Of a stretch of DNA of 64,000 nt, positions 22,409-34,800 are shown in pieces. The DNA lies in assembly GCA_025093985.1 (NCBI GenBank), contig JACAAK010000004.1:124001-188000 (forward strand), read 5' to 3'. This DNA is from Calvatia gigantea. Its lineage: Eukaryota > Basidiomycota > Agaricomycetes > Agaricales > Lycoperdaceae. The notes under the pieces were generated by a model. It was not told where the DNA came from and made no database searches. It worked only from the letters and a program-made list of their open reading frames with translations. The translations under genes were made by a program, and so were the position numbers. Position 1 is the stretch's first letter, and each line of letters begins with the position of its first letter.

Positions 22409-24704
22409 ATGGCATCCATAAGAACTTTTGGGGCAACGGACGCAGCGATTTTCGTCGCCTTGTTATGGTTCATGATCAAAATGATTCCACTTTTTCGAAG
22501 GATCCGAACGACGCGGCTAAGAGGTCCAAGGAACAGAAGCTTCATCTTTGGGTATTATCGTCATCTCCAAGAACAAGACAATTCTGGAATTCTCTATGAA
22601 CAATGGGCGGAACAATACGGCCCTGCCTTTATCGTTCCTGGACCCTTCGGCTCCCGACGTATCATGATATGCGACCCAAAGGCAAATGCCCACTTTTACG
22701 CACGGGAGACGTACGGTTATGTGCAGACAAAATTAGCACATACCTTCATCGAGAATCTCGTACGTATGATGACACATACTGAGCGTAAAGTCATCACGAC
22801 TAACTGAAAGACAGTTTGGTCGGGGATTACTCTGGGCTGAGGGTGACAGTCATAAGAGGTAGAAGACACGGCGTTGTGCGTTGCGTTAGTTTTATTCTGA
22901 CCTCGGGAATGGCCATAGGCAGCGCAAATCCATTACGCCCGCTTTCAGCAATGCAGCAATTAGGCGACTCTCTACTGTGTTTTACGATGCCGCTCACAAG
23001 GTGGGGCACCTTTTATTGCGGCAGTCGACCGGTATACTGAGAATCTGCAACTAAGATGAAGGATTCTTGGGATGCTACAATCGGGCACGCCTCAGCCGAG
23101 TACGCTGTTATAGATGTTCAAAAATGGTATTTATTTCTCATCACCCTCATGTTTCGCATTACGCCTTACCAAATCTACTAGGATGAATCATGTCTCGTGT
23201 GTTTCCATAAACTAGTCTGGGTTTATTGCGCTTGCGTTCTCACCCCAAATCCTCCAGGTTGGATTCGATCGGCATCGCAGGATTTGGTCACGATTTTGGG
23301 GCGCTAGAAGGCGAAAACACGCCTGTAGTTGACGTTTTCGATTCATTCGATGACGCCAACACCGATTTTTTCTCTCGGATAATATTCTTCCTGGGACCTG
23401 TATTTCCAAAGTTGCAGAATTTACCAACACGGAGTAATCGTATGCTCCGTCGGCTGAGAGAAACCATGGGTAAAATTGCTGACGAACTTTTGGAGCGGAG
23501 TCGGCAAGTTCAAGGTGGAAAGGAGGACACAGTGGTAGCAGATAAATCAATCATTGGATTACTTGGTAGGTTTTACTCATAGCTATTTTCTTCTTATCTC
23601 TGATGTGCCTCCATTAGTCAAGTCTGAAAACGCAGGATCGCAGCTTCGAATATCATCAGAGGAAGTTCTAGCTCAAATGGTAGGCCAAGAGACCCCCCTC
23701 ATATTTTTCTGGCTTTCTTGACGACGTCATGGATCTAAGAATACTCTTCTCGTCGCTGGTGGGTTTCGCTAGACTTGGAGTAGAAGTCCCTAACTGATGA
23801 AGAGTCCAGGCTATGAAACAACTTCAAGTGCGTATTGAACAGATGTAGCACTAGCGAACTAACCCCCGGCATGGTCCACAGTTAGTCTGACTGTAAGTCA
23901 CGTTCGTGCCTATTCCCTGCTTAAGCGACTCACGGGATTCTACTAGTGGGCTCTCGTTGAACTGTCTAGAAAACCCGACAAACAAGAGAAATTACGCGAA
24001 GAAATTGCAACACTAGGCGGTACAGACCCAACATGGGAACAGATCACATCTGGTTTACCATACCTCGACGCCGTAGTACACGAAATACTTCGTTTACACC
24101 CTCCAGTGGGCGAAACCACTCGTGTTGTACGTTCTATTCCTTCTAATTCAAATACCATTCCCACATCGGAAATCCGCTCCAGGCAACGGAGGATGATATC
24201 ATTCCATTCGGTCAACCCATCACAACCGCCGACGGAACAGTTACCGACAAGCTCATCATAGCCAAGGGTACGGTTGTCAGCTCCCCGATCATCTATCTTA
24301 ATACTTCCAAGACCCTCTGGGGTCACAACGCGGGGGAATTTATACCTGAACGATGGCTCGATGCCAAGCACTTCGAAAAAGCCAAGGAAATTCAGGGTCA
24401 TCGCCATATCCTCACCTTTTCTGACGGACCCAGAACTTGTCTGGGTAAAACATTCGCATTGACGGAGTTCAAGGTACGCTTTCTTTCCCAGCTCCTTTGC
24501 CGTATTGTCAGCAGTTTTCGTTGATTCGGTTTTATGGGGATATAGATCATTTTGGCGATGATGGTCCGTCACTTTAGATTTGAGTTGCCTGATGGGCCAG
24601 GGACGCGAATTGAGAAGCATCCGTCAATTTTGCCAAGGCCGAAGGTGAGCGGGTGCGAGGGGGGTCAAGTTCCACTCAAGATCTGGCGAGTTGAGGTCGA
24701 GTGA
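22409..24704 (+). CDS. cytochrome P450 monooxygenase, 13 exons
   Basis: Exons: 22409-22759, 22815-22858, 22919-23000, 23056-23126, 23182-23196, 23258-23565, 23618-23679, 23740-23758, 23810-23827, 23882-23892, 23947-24126, 24183-24473 and 24546-24704; 1,611 nt, 536 aa. Microsomal haem monooxygenase. An N-terminal hydrophobic anchor (AAIFVALLWFMIKM) is followed by a basic/Pro-containing linker. The I-helix AGYETTS is assembled over three exons, the K-helix ExxR motif is EILR in VVHEILRLHPP, and the haem loop is FSDGPRTCLGKTFA with the Cys ligand. Four consecutive or near-consecutive exons are only 11-19 nt. Length and motif order are normal for fungal P450s. I do not assign a CYP family. It could take part in secondary metabolism or detoxification. 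Confidence 0.9.
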
Positions 24705-25176
24705 CCAACACGCTGAGCCATGTGATGTGGATCGAAAGAAGAAATGCGTGAGGTTGTCATGCGCCTCCCCGGTATATTACTTCCATTGAAGGATGTATCA
24801 GATATTACTATTATGGATTTTTCTGTGCATTTTGTGGGTGGGACGAGCGTGAATGGTACCCTGGTATCACAAATGTACAAATGTCATACAAAGAAGTGGT
24901 TTTACAAATGTGGAACAAAGGAGTGCATAGTGGGATCAGTCACAAAGCGGATACAGAATTTCGAATTGAAAGCTCGAGATGAAAGGGCACAACGCCAAAA
25001 CAGTTCATGAGTGGGCGTTTGTCAAGGATGTCAAGGGCGAGTCGTAGGTGTCGATATCTGAGATGTGGGTTAACGGGGAAGCCGCCAGAGCTCGTAGCAG
25101 GTTTACTGACTTTGCATGGTCTGACTGACTGACACTAGGATCATGAGGTATGAGTAACCGTGATCCCATATAGCAG
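24705..25176. other. intergenic; one weak plus-strand frame
   Basis: The frame 24744-25010 (88 codons) has paired Cys residues (MYKCHTKKWFYKCGTKEC) but no recognised family. It may be chance. Confidence 0.3.
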
Positions 25177-26358
25177 TCAAGGCTCACCTTGGCTACTCTG
25201 GAGGTTCTTAATCACTTGGGTATCATCATCATGTCCTCCATCCTCATCCTCCGACGTCACACCCTGTCTCGGTCCCAAAGTCGCACTTTGAGCAGAGCCC
25301 AGATTCGAGTTAGGGCCAGCAACCCGAAGCGATGACGGTCTCCCCTCAACATGCCTAACAAACTCTCCCCAATACGCCCGCTCATCATGTCCCATCGCTT
25401 CATACTGCGCTTTCAAACTCGGATGTGCCTTCTTCCACACCCCACGGTGTCTACAAACCGTACTCTTCACATACCGACTCCCAAACACACGCTCAAAGGC
25501 AGCTTTGTGCGTCATAGTTGATCCGTTGGCGGATTGTGCCACGAGTGTGTCCATGGCGTTGAATCCTGTGGAGATCTCGGCGACTGTGTAGTCGTTTGGC
25601 CAGCGTTTGAGTGGAGGGTGTGGTGGGTATGAGGATATGGGTATGGTAAGGTTTGACCCGCTGCTGGAAAGGCCCCCTGCGCCTGCTGATGTGTTGTTAT
25701 CGTATATTGATGTGCTTGAGTATGGGAAATCCTCGGAGGATATATTGGATGATGAGGAGGATGGTGGTGTGGGTAGGGATTGGCTTGGGTTTGGTTGGGC
25801 GTGGGCGTCGGAAGGGCTTGTGGAGGGAGTTGGTAGTGATGCTGCTGAGGCTGCTCCGGCGTCATTGTGGAGAGGTCGCTGGTCACCGCCGTTGTTGCGG
25901 TGTACAATTGATTGGTGGTTGAGATAGTAGTCGTTGGGTACATGGACCTTACTGGATACGTGGGTGTTAGAGTCGGGATCGTCTGCTGATGGGCGCTTGC
26001 AGACGCATCTGTGAGTTGAGGTGTCACCTCTGAGTTTTGTGGGTATCGGGCTGGATGTTTGGGCCCGAAAGGACTTGTTGGATCGAACTTGAAACTTGAG
26101 TTCCTCCTCAATACCCAGACACTCCTCATCTAAGAGCCCTTCTAGAAGGCTTTTGCGGACGCGATAGAGTAATCGCTGATGAGTCTCGACCTTGCGGACG
26201 GAGGAGATAGAGTGCTGGTCCCACTGACCCGTATCGGGGTTGTAGGTGTCTAAATACGTGTTGGGGGACAGCCCCAGCTCGAGCACGAGAGAAGCAACTT
26301 TGGAAAGTTGAAAATAGGGAAAGTTGTGGATCATCTGTTGGAGCCTGATCGGCGGCAC
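25177..26358 (-). CDS. conserved fungal protein of unknown function, possibly nuclear
   Basis: Single exon, 393 aa. The N-terminal ~90 residues are an ordered segment (FPYFQLSKVASLVLELGLSP... VRKVETHQRLLYRVRKSLLE). The middle (~130-240) is Ser/Thr/Pro/Asn-rich and probably disordered. A compact C-terminal domain of ~85 residues runs from KRWPNDYTVAEISTGF through FERVFGSRYVKSTVCRHRGV to MGHDERAYWGEFVRHVEG. The basic, aromatic-rich C-terminal block recalls small DNA-binding domains such as an HMG-like helix set, but no zinc ligands or homeodomain signature are seen. I believe this block is conserved in Agaricomycete proteins from general recall; no search was run. The tail is acidic (EDEDGGHDDD). 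Function unknown. Confidence 0.7.
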   Translation of the reverse strand: MPPIRLQQMIHNFPYFQLSKVASLVLELGLSPNTYLDTYNPDTGQWDQHSISSVRKVETHQRLLYRVRKSLLEGLLDEECLGIEEELKFQVRSNKSFRAQTSSPIPTKLRGDTSTHRCVCKRPSADDPDSNTHVSSKVHVPNDYYLNHQSIVHRNNGGDQRPLHNDAGAASAASLPTPSTSPSDAHAQPNPSQSLPTPPSSSSSNISSEDFPYSSTSIYDNNTSAGAGGLSSSGSNLTIPISSYPPHPPLKRWPNDYTVAEISTGFNAMDTLVAQSANGSTMTHKAAFERVFGSRYVKSTVCRHRGVWKKAHPSLKAQYEAMGHDERAYWGEFVRHVEGRPSSLRVAGPNSNLGSAQSATLGPRQGVTSEDEDGGHDDDTQVIKNLQSSQGEP

Positions 26359-27287
26359 ATTCGCCTATAAACATCCCATTAATAATCCCGAGAACGACAG
26401 CGAAGGAGCATCGGATTGGATACCTGGTACCACAGAACTATCGTAACAGATTTTTTGTATGCTTCCTCTTGCAGATGCATATCCTACCGAGTTTCAACAA
26501 GTGTGGCGTGGCATCCCCAAAAAGCATCACTCTCACCTGTTCACTCTGGTTATGGGTCGGTTGCTGTGCGACGCTCTGGCCCATTTTGAGCGGTAGCGGG
26601 TTGGCGGAATTCAACGAGCTAATATATGCGTCCGACAGATTGCCTTGCGATCCATGTTCCAGGCTGTTATTCATGTGTGTCCAAGCTACTGGTACGGGTA
26701 GGAGGACAGACTAATCTGAATTTTCTAGATTATCGAACCTGGGATGATGAACCTGACAATCGAGTGTCAATGGCAGCCCACAGACGAGGTAATGAATGGA
26801 GTACAGAATCAGGATGGTCTCTGATCCTGAGCGATGTACCTGGGGTAGTACACGGACAGGCTGAAGGAGCGACAATGCACAGCGGTCGTGGGACCGACAA
26901 AGGTCCGCCAAGGCATGGGACCATACGGAAGCTATTGCAAAACATTGGTCAATAATTCCTCACCTGGACCATACGGTAACTTGTTAGGTTGCCGGAAACA
27001 TATCAGCCAACGTGAGTTGTCAAAAGTTGCACAGAGTGGCTTATATACTGCCTACAAGAGGCGAGATCTATCGACACAAAACTAACTTCAACTTTACACA
27101 CTTGTGAGTATGCACTTCCACTCCAAAACAACGAGGGGCTATTGCATCCTTCAGCCCCACGAGCACACGCGCACCCGGGCCTTCTTCCCAGCTTGGCGGT
27201 ACCTAGGGACAGAAGGTGACTGTCCAGGTATGATCTCCCGCGGAGCAGCCGCGTACCGGCGAATCGTTACCACACCCAGAAAGGTCC
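26359..27287. other. intergenic, no gene recognised
   Basis: Contains the probable 5' flank of the unknown gene ending at 26358 (-). Short frames have no recognised content. Confidence 0.45.
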
Positions 27288-28112
27288 TTAAATTGACAAT
27301 AGATTAGTTGTTGAAAAGATCACATAAGCAAGGTTTCGACTAACTCCTGGAGGATAAGCCATCTTGCAGCTACATTTGACATCCTTGCAAGTGACGGTGT
27401 CACAGCCATTGACTGCGATAGCGATGGATTGGGTGAAACCCTGCACACAAGGTTCAGCCAGCCACATAGCATTACTCAGCCTTTAAGGAGGTACCTGAAT
27501 GTTGGAGATATCATATGCCTTACAAAAAGGGTTAGAGAGATCTGGGGTAAGAAAAGAAATGCCGGGTACATACTTGGGGAGTGAAGTTGTTGCCAGTGTC
27601 CAGATTGAATTCTGTCATTGTGCAGCTTTCGCCTTTGGGCCCGCATTTGCCGTTCTGGGCAAAGATACGTCCATTCCACTAGTATAACCGTCAGATCGCA
27701 ATGGGCCACATGGACCCTAGTTATCATGCCTGTCGGTTGATATGCATTGTCTGACTCGCGCCAGGGCTTAATCTATTCGGCTGAGGTCCGGTATAGGATA
27801 TTGCGGGGTTGGGCTAGGGGGGAAACCATGTGCATGAGAATAAACCCACCCCCAAGGAGATTGGTTGAATGTACGCACAACACCACCTGAGCCTGGGGTA
27901 CTACAGCGGGGAGAGTATCCGCAGTTGACATTGGCGATCACTGGTTGGATGTTCGAGCCGCAATTGTTCCTGAAGTTGACTGGTGGACGTCCGGTGTCAG
28001 AAGGGTTAAAATCGAAAATAGAACCACAAAAGTGGGCAGTCATACATGTATGGTCAGCATGGACCCCAGCGGCGACTGCGAAGAGAGCGAGAAGAGCTTT
28101 CGAGTAAAACAT
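27288..28112 (-). CDS. small secreted cysteine-rich protein
   Basis: Five exons on the complement: 28046-28112, 27879-27979, 27574-27678, 27495-27518 and 27288-27440; 450 nt, 149 aa. Starts MFYSKALLALFAVAAGVHA, a clear signal peptide with cleavage after VHA. The mature part begins DHTFNFRNNCGSNIQPVIAN and has ~10 Cys residues. A GRIFAQNGKCGPKGESCTMTE block resembles the beta-sandwich pattern of fungal thaumatin-like or glycopeptide-type secreted proteins (inference). The first intron is 66 nt and in frame, so an unspliced reading also stays open. The 24-nt exon encodes AYDISNIQ. The 200-nt intron 27679-27878 is long for this genome and might hide another exon. The C-terminus after MAYPPGV is less certain because a further donor (GTTAGT) is possible. 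Role could be cell wall or effector-like. Confidence 0.72.
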
Positions 28113-28886
28113 GTTTCGTTCGTGTCGAGTGTCGAGCAAGATACACAATTTTCTACCCATACAGAGGCAGTATTTATACTTAAACAGATTTTGTCGAAAC
28201 ACGGGCATCAGATGGTCAGTTTCAGCCCAGCGCCTTCTATAACATATTTGGCTGGTGATTCAAGAAGAGGGTGACTTCCGCAGGGAAGGATACCCCGAAC
28301 ATAAGATTCTCCAAACCCAAGAGGAAATTCGAAATAGGCAGGAAGACAAAGGCGGTGGAGCAAGGATTGGCTCCGAGGGCTGTTCGTGGGACGTTTCTAA
28401 AGGGGTTGAACGCATCCCGGTGCCCTCCCTGCCGACAGTTTGTGTCGAAACAACAGGAGCGCTCTAATAATACCCATGGGTCACAAGGTGTAAGTTCAGA
28501 GGTAGCGAGTAGAAGGCAATTGGCGAGACCACGAGGACTCGAATATCAGAATAAAATCGGGGGAAAATGCCCGTATGCCGACTAAATGGTGGTTTCAGCG
28601 GCAGACCTGGCGTTCCGAGAAACCGAGGCTAAAAGAATTGAAACTAGTTTCTCTCAGAGCTAAAAGTTTAGTGCTCCCGGGCTTTGGAGGAAGGAATTAT
28701 TCTTGTCAATGTACGTTGACGATTGAATGACTAGTCTCTAGAACGCTTTGCGCTCAGTTATTTTGGGATTTGATGAGGGATACTTAGAACGAAGGTGATG
28801 TAATGTTTACACGGGACCGGTCCGTTCCGGGCCCCATCAATCGAAAATATTTTGCCCACTTTCCTTCATCGTCCATGACATGACGA
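28113..28886. other. intergenic between secreted protein and URB1
   Basis: Divergent upstream region shared by the minus-strand secreted-protein gene and plus-strand URB1. No specific regulatory site recognised. Confidence 0.4.
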
Positions 28887-31800
28887 ATGGCTGACACACA
28901 TCCTCAAAAAAAACGCAAACTAGAACCAACAACAAAGCATACCAATGTTGACCAGCTTCGGCAGGGTCTGCAGGCTCAAAACCCCGATGGAGCAGTGGAG
29001 GGTGCGGTGCTAGCTTCATCATTTTTAACATCCATTTCTGACGGACCTTTCTCAGTCTTGAACAAGTTGAGAAATCAGCTTACGATGAGATCGGATGAAG
29101 GAGCGATTACGCCCCAAGACGAGCGGCTGTTATTTGCTCAACAGTGGTTGGAAAAAAGTCCAGGTGCTCAGGACATTTTTAGTTTGTGGGAGAAGGCGAA
29201 TCCGGTGAGTCCTGCATTGTGAACAATTGACCAACGCGCGCTTATGTTTGAAAAGAGACAGCCCAACTTATCAGTAGCTATTGTCTCTATGCTAGCTGCG
29301 CTTCTTACATTGCTATCATCACACTATACCTACCATGCACTCGGCTCCCCAATCGTCAAAACACTTCTGACATCCCAATGGATACGGCGGTTAAACTCGT
29401 ATGTTGGAGGCGCTCACAATGAGCTTATTCTCGTGACCCTCAAGTTGTTGAACGCCATTTCTGCCTTCGCAGGAGGAAAAGAGAAGACAACCCTGCTAGA
29501 TGTGTTTCAGTGGGAGATCAAGGTAGGCTTCGGTTTCATCATACTCATCACCATGTTTCTAACGCTTGCGCAGAGCCTGCCCAGGTTATTTACTCTTCGA
29601 AGAAAAGGCAAGGTTGATTATAATCCCTTAACAAGGCCAGGTACGTCGTTCCTACCTCACCCTCGCTAAATCATTCAACGGAAAAATAGATATTCGCGCT
29701 TTATACGTTCTCTTCCTACTTTCGTTCCTCGATGCGCCTGTACAAACAAAAACCACATTCCTCGAGCAACATCGCGACGCGTTCTTGGCCATCTTCAAGG
29801 GTCTACCTCAAGATCATTACCTCTTCACCCGACACGTTCTCGAGGCAATATGGACCAACCTCTGGTCGGACCCTAAGTTAAAACGGACCACTAAGGTCGC
29901 CCTTTTCAATGAGACGACTATATCTCACGTGCGTAGAACAACACAGCACGAACAATCGTGTCGAAAGCGAAATTTATTTACAGCTCCTTAAAATTTACGA
30001 GCGGAGAAGCTCGGATAACGAAGACCCAGAGCAGATTCCTGCAGATCTCGTCCACCACTTCTTACTTGCGATATGTACGCGACCAGGAACCGGGATATGC
30101 TTTCGAGATCGCGGATGGTACCCGCGGGAAGACACGGGAGAGGAGAGGGGAGGGAAGATTTACAACAAAATCCTCGCAAACGTTTTGAAAGTGCTCAAAG
30201 TCAATGAAGACTCGCGTCAGCAGGAACTTGCGCGGAGGATACTTGAAGCTTGTCCAGAACTCGTCGCAGGGTCCGTTATTACTTCCTTTTCATCTAGCAG
30301 TGAATCCTAAGCTAAGGTGATAATAGGTACTGGCCTTCAGCACAACTTACACTTGAACCGCGTCTCTCGACCAAATGGATCGCCAATATCTCGTTTTTCG
30401 GCACGATCATTTCTTTGCTGGTCCCAGAAAACATATTCCTCCTCCCCAACACGATGTTATACAATCCCACACCACCTCCTCTCCAAACGATTCTCTCAAA
30501 CATTCTTCCTTCCGAAATATCTCCCAAAACCATCCTCACAAAAGGCCTCTTATCACCTTCAGGGCTCGTACAGCACTGCACCGCTCTGGCATTAGCTAAA
30601 TGTTTGATGAAATACGCTAAGGTTCAAGAAATCTTCAGGGCGATAGAGGATGCATTAGAGGTCACCGATACGGAAGAAGGACAGTGGGGAAGGCGGAGGA
30701 AGGAATTGGAGAAAGAAGTAAGGAAGCGGGTACCCGAGTTTCAGGTCATCGTTGGATTTTCGCAACAACAGCAGAAGTCTCTTCTCCCCCCGACTCTGAC
30801 GGCAGATCGGAGCGCGAATCCACCCTCACAACAGCAGCCTAATCCTGTTAAGAGCGCGTTGCTACAAGAGAGTGCACAGAGGTTGCTATTGTTGTATCAT
30901 AAGCACCTGCCAGAAGTCGTTGTGGAGGCGAGGTTCGATGTTGGGAAAGCGTTGGCGAGTCTTGGGGTCCCAGTTACGAGTGCAAGGGGGGAAAGTGATG
31001 TTCCTAATACTGTGCGGAAATTGCAGTTAGTGCAACAACTACACGTCCTCCGAACACTCAAAGAAAGCGATCAATTCGTGTGGACGAACAAGTCATGTGT
31101 GTCCCCTCTCACTCATGTCGAAAACACGCTCACATTCATTAACAGTGTCCTCGCATACCTACCTCTATACCCTCCTCAAGTTTTACGTTACCACCAACAT
31201 TCCCGCGCTGCAGTCAGCACTCCTCGACCTCTTATCCCATCTCCTGTCAAACAGCATACTCTTCCAGGAGGCACCTACCGAACCTCGGCTCTGGCTGGTC
31301 TCCCTCCCCCGCTTACTACGCGCACCCGGGGCTATGTCACCAGACAGGGTCGAACTCACCGATGAAGGCGAGAGCGTCATCGCGTTCCTCGACGATTGCA
31401 TCCAACGATGTCTCAAAACTCCGTTCAGGTACATTGAAGAAATGCAAGGACTTCTCGCAGTAGAAAGAAGAGACGTTGAGGACGCCGAGATTTATCCAAG
31501 TCCACTCATTATGACTCTTGGAGAACAACTCGACGCCAAAGTTAAGGCTCGGTTGCTGACGCCTTCTGATGTGTTGGCCATCATTTCTTTTACGCGCAAG
31601 TTGGTGTTCAGGTTGTCCGGACAGGTTCAGGAGTTGGAGTTTTTGGAGGCGTTTGTTACTTGGTTAGATCGGACTCTTTCCGTGAGTCGACTTTGGACTG
31701 GGGAGTTTTCGGCGATGACTACCGCTGTGCGGAGAGAGGTGGATGTATTGTGTGTGATTGTGAAGCCTACACGGGCGAGCATGTCGATGGCGTCAGACGA

Positions 31801-34800
31801 GGACGTGCAGGATTGTCTAGATGAGGCCGATAGGCTTGTCGGCGGTAAGTGATTCCGTACCTCATGTTTCCTCAAAATTGACTTATTGACTATTTCCCAG
31901 CCGCTAAATCCCACAATCACATCCTCGCCGCATATTCAATTATCGACCGTCTGCGATTCTTGGAACAACCTTTGTCTTCCTCTGCCGTAAAGCGCCTCAT
32001 CTTGGCTGTACAAACCCACCACGCACCCGCTCTTCAAGACTTTGTACAATATCTCTTTCCTCGATCAGGGTATTTATGGGAAAATCATATTCTTGTCGGA
32101 GCGGATGTTGGTGAAGTGTAAGCCTCTTATCTTTGCCCTTGCCCCGTTTCGCTGACTTCAATCACAGTATTCCCGCTGAATGGTTGTTTTACAACTCAAC
32201 CAAGAACCAAATCTTGGACTCGGATTATCGCAGGGGCTTCATCGCTACATTCTTTTCGACTCGGCCGACGCTGCAAAATTGCTTAGAACTGTTCAAGATC
32301 ATTGGGCATAGGCTCGGGGCTGTGGATGACGAAGAAACTCGGGGGCTCCTATCTCTCCTTGCCGTTCTCACCAGTGAAGCGCAGTCCCATATCAAGGAGG
32401 CAGACATGGTCACATTGAAAGAAAGCTTGTTCATCCGCCCGAGTGTGGTGAAACGACTTGCAATGGGGCAGGACGTCAATGACAAAGTTCAATCTGGGCT
32501 GCGTGAGCTTCTGCAAAGCTCCTTCGATCCTCGATCTGCAAGCGATAGGCGAATCTTGTCTGAAGTTAGTGTTCATTGGTTGACGTTTCTTCAAGATTGC
32601 TTGGCTTCAAAGGAGTCTGACAATGTTGGTACTCTGATCCCCCAACGTAGCCAAACAGAATTTGCTGATCAGTGCTCTACAGTTCGGCGCTGCTGTTCTA
32701 TGGATCAAATATCTTCCGTCTAGCGAGGCCTTGCGGTTGCTCGACCATCTTACAAGTGATAACAATCTTACCCGAGGCTCGCATGTCGCCCCGCTCCTTC
32801 AGGCCATACTGTTGGTCATACAAACATTGGCCGAGGATGAGCCAGACGCTGATAATGCGCTACTCGAGCGGATTCCCCAACTTTTGAAGTTACGTGAGCA
32901 ATTCGTGGGGTCACAGGTGGTTGAAGATCTCGTGTTTATTGCGATCGACTCGACACTCCCCGTTGGGCATTCAGCAAGTACTTGGGTTCCCGGATGCGAG
33001 GACCCGGGCACCTTAACGAAGCTCATCAAACGCGCGGAATCCTGTTGGGCAGATAGATTTCAATCACTCGATCAATCTATCTCTCTTCGCGATTTTCTCA
33101 CATCCGATATCTGGACATCATCGGCTATCAGGATTATCTCGGGTTTATTATACAAGCAGGGCGTCCCTCTGCACGACTTCGAAACATGGCTCAGGTCAGA
33201 ACATGCCTCTTCGAGGTCACCGGAACACCTCTCCGTAATCCTCCGAATCTCCCTGGATGTCTACTACTGCATCCCTCCAACGAAATCTCCCTTTGATGCA
33301 GATGCCTGGATCCCACACTTGTTGAGGATTTCTCCTCTCTGTTTCGACCACAATATCGAAACCCCATTGCGTCGGGCCTCGAGTGCATGTGTGGCGCTGG
33401 CGCTGGATATCTTCAAAGAACACCGGGAAGATTTTACTCGACTCTTAACTCAACACATGGAAAATCACCGTAATACCGGGCCAACCCCAGAATCTCTCCG
33501 ACTCGGATCCGAATTTCCAAGCCCGGAACTCTCCTCCCCCTTGCTTGAATGGTCCTTTCATTGGTTGATCGGTCAGCTAGCTGAAAATGCTGTTGTGTCT
33601 ACGAAACAACTGCGAGTGATAAAACGTATTAGTACGTTATTCAGGTCACGGTTTGGGCAGTCGCTAATCCAGTCGTGAATATAGATACTCTCGTGGAATC
33701 TTATCCCACCATCAAGGCACACCAGGTTGAGACGCTGCTGGGAGTTGTCATCCAGCACCATCTTTCTAATGCTGCCATGGTGAACCTGGTGAAACGGTGC
33801 CTCTCCCGGACACATCTGAAGGTACGTTTATTCTTACTTCAAGATATAGTTATCGACAACACCCTGACATTTTCAGCCGGTTACTATCAACCGGTATATC
33901 CAAAGCTTGTTACACCACCCGCAGTTTTACAAGTTGTCAAAAGTTGCAACGGAGTTGAATACGCGGCCTCATATCGTTGAATTACTTCACACCTTGTTCA
34001 ATGCCCATCCAACAAACACCTGCCAGATTACTCAGGTCGAGCCTCTTCTGCAGATTTACTGTGGAACTCTGTCCAAGGAAGACCTTGCGTTGTTCTCGAT
34101 TTTCCAATTGTTCGAAATTCACCGGAAAACGTCCCTGCGTCCTCTGTTTACCCACTGGTCATCTTCAACTGATATCACAACATCTGCACTAGAAGGCCTT
34201 CAGTCCCTCGAACCTTTAACGGTCTTCCGAACGACGTTGCACTTTCCTAAGTGGCGAAAGCTACACCCTGATTCACCCGACAATAGCAACAAGCGCGATG
34301 CTCACCTGTACGACCCGATCTTCCTTTTGTTGCTTTTCCATTCAGTATTGTCCGAAAATCAGCCCTCGACACCATTTGGGTGGATTGAGCTTTTCAGGAC
34401 GAACGTAGTGGGGTTATGCATCCGTGTCATGTCATCGAAAGAAGCAGGTCTTCGAGAACTAGGGCTATCGCAGATCGCACTGTTGTATCAGTGTCTCGGG
34501 GTGAGTCACTTGTCTATTCACCTTGCTGAACCTCAATAAGTCTGCGTAGAGCGTGGAGTTCCAAGAAAAGGCACACGCAATGTATATCCTCAACCTCTTG
34601 AAAGATCTCCTCCCGCTAACCAAGATTAATGAACCTCCACCACGCCTACCGTCATATTCAACTCTTATCTTAGCCCATGCCCTCCACGGTGTCTTCTACC
34701 CTTCGAATTTTATCTACCCCATGACCGCGCGCTTCCTTCTTCAAAGGCCAGAACTCGATATCACCGACGTTCCCATGCTTTACAGTATGCTATATAGTAA

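Noticed and set aside
23740..23892. P450 I-helix seemed destroyed by stops and frameshifts
   Set aside because: Canonical splice sites around three micro-exons restore AGYETTS and the following TWALVEL; the gene appears intact.
25512..26129. 205-codon second minus frame rich in Thr/Pro/His/Gln
   Set aside because: Alternate frame over the disordered part of the 25177-26358 gene; the composition is what a shifted frame there would give.
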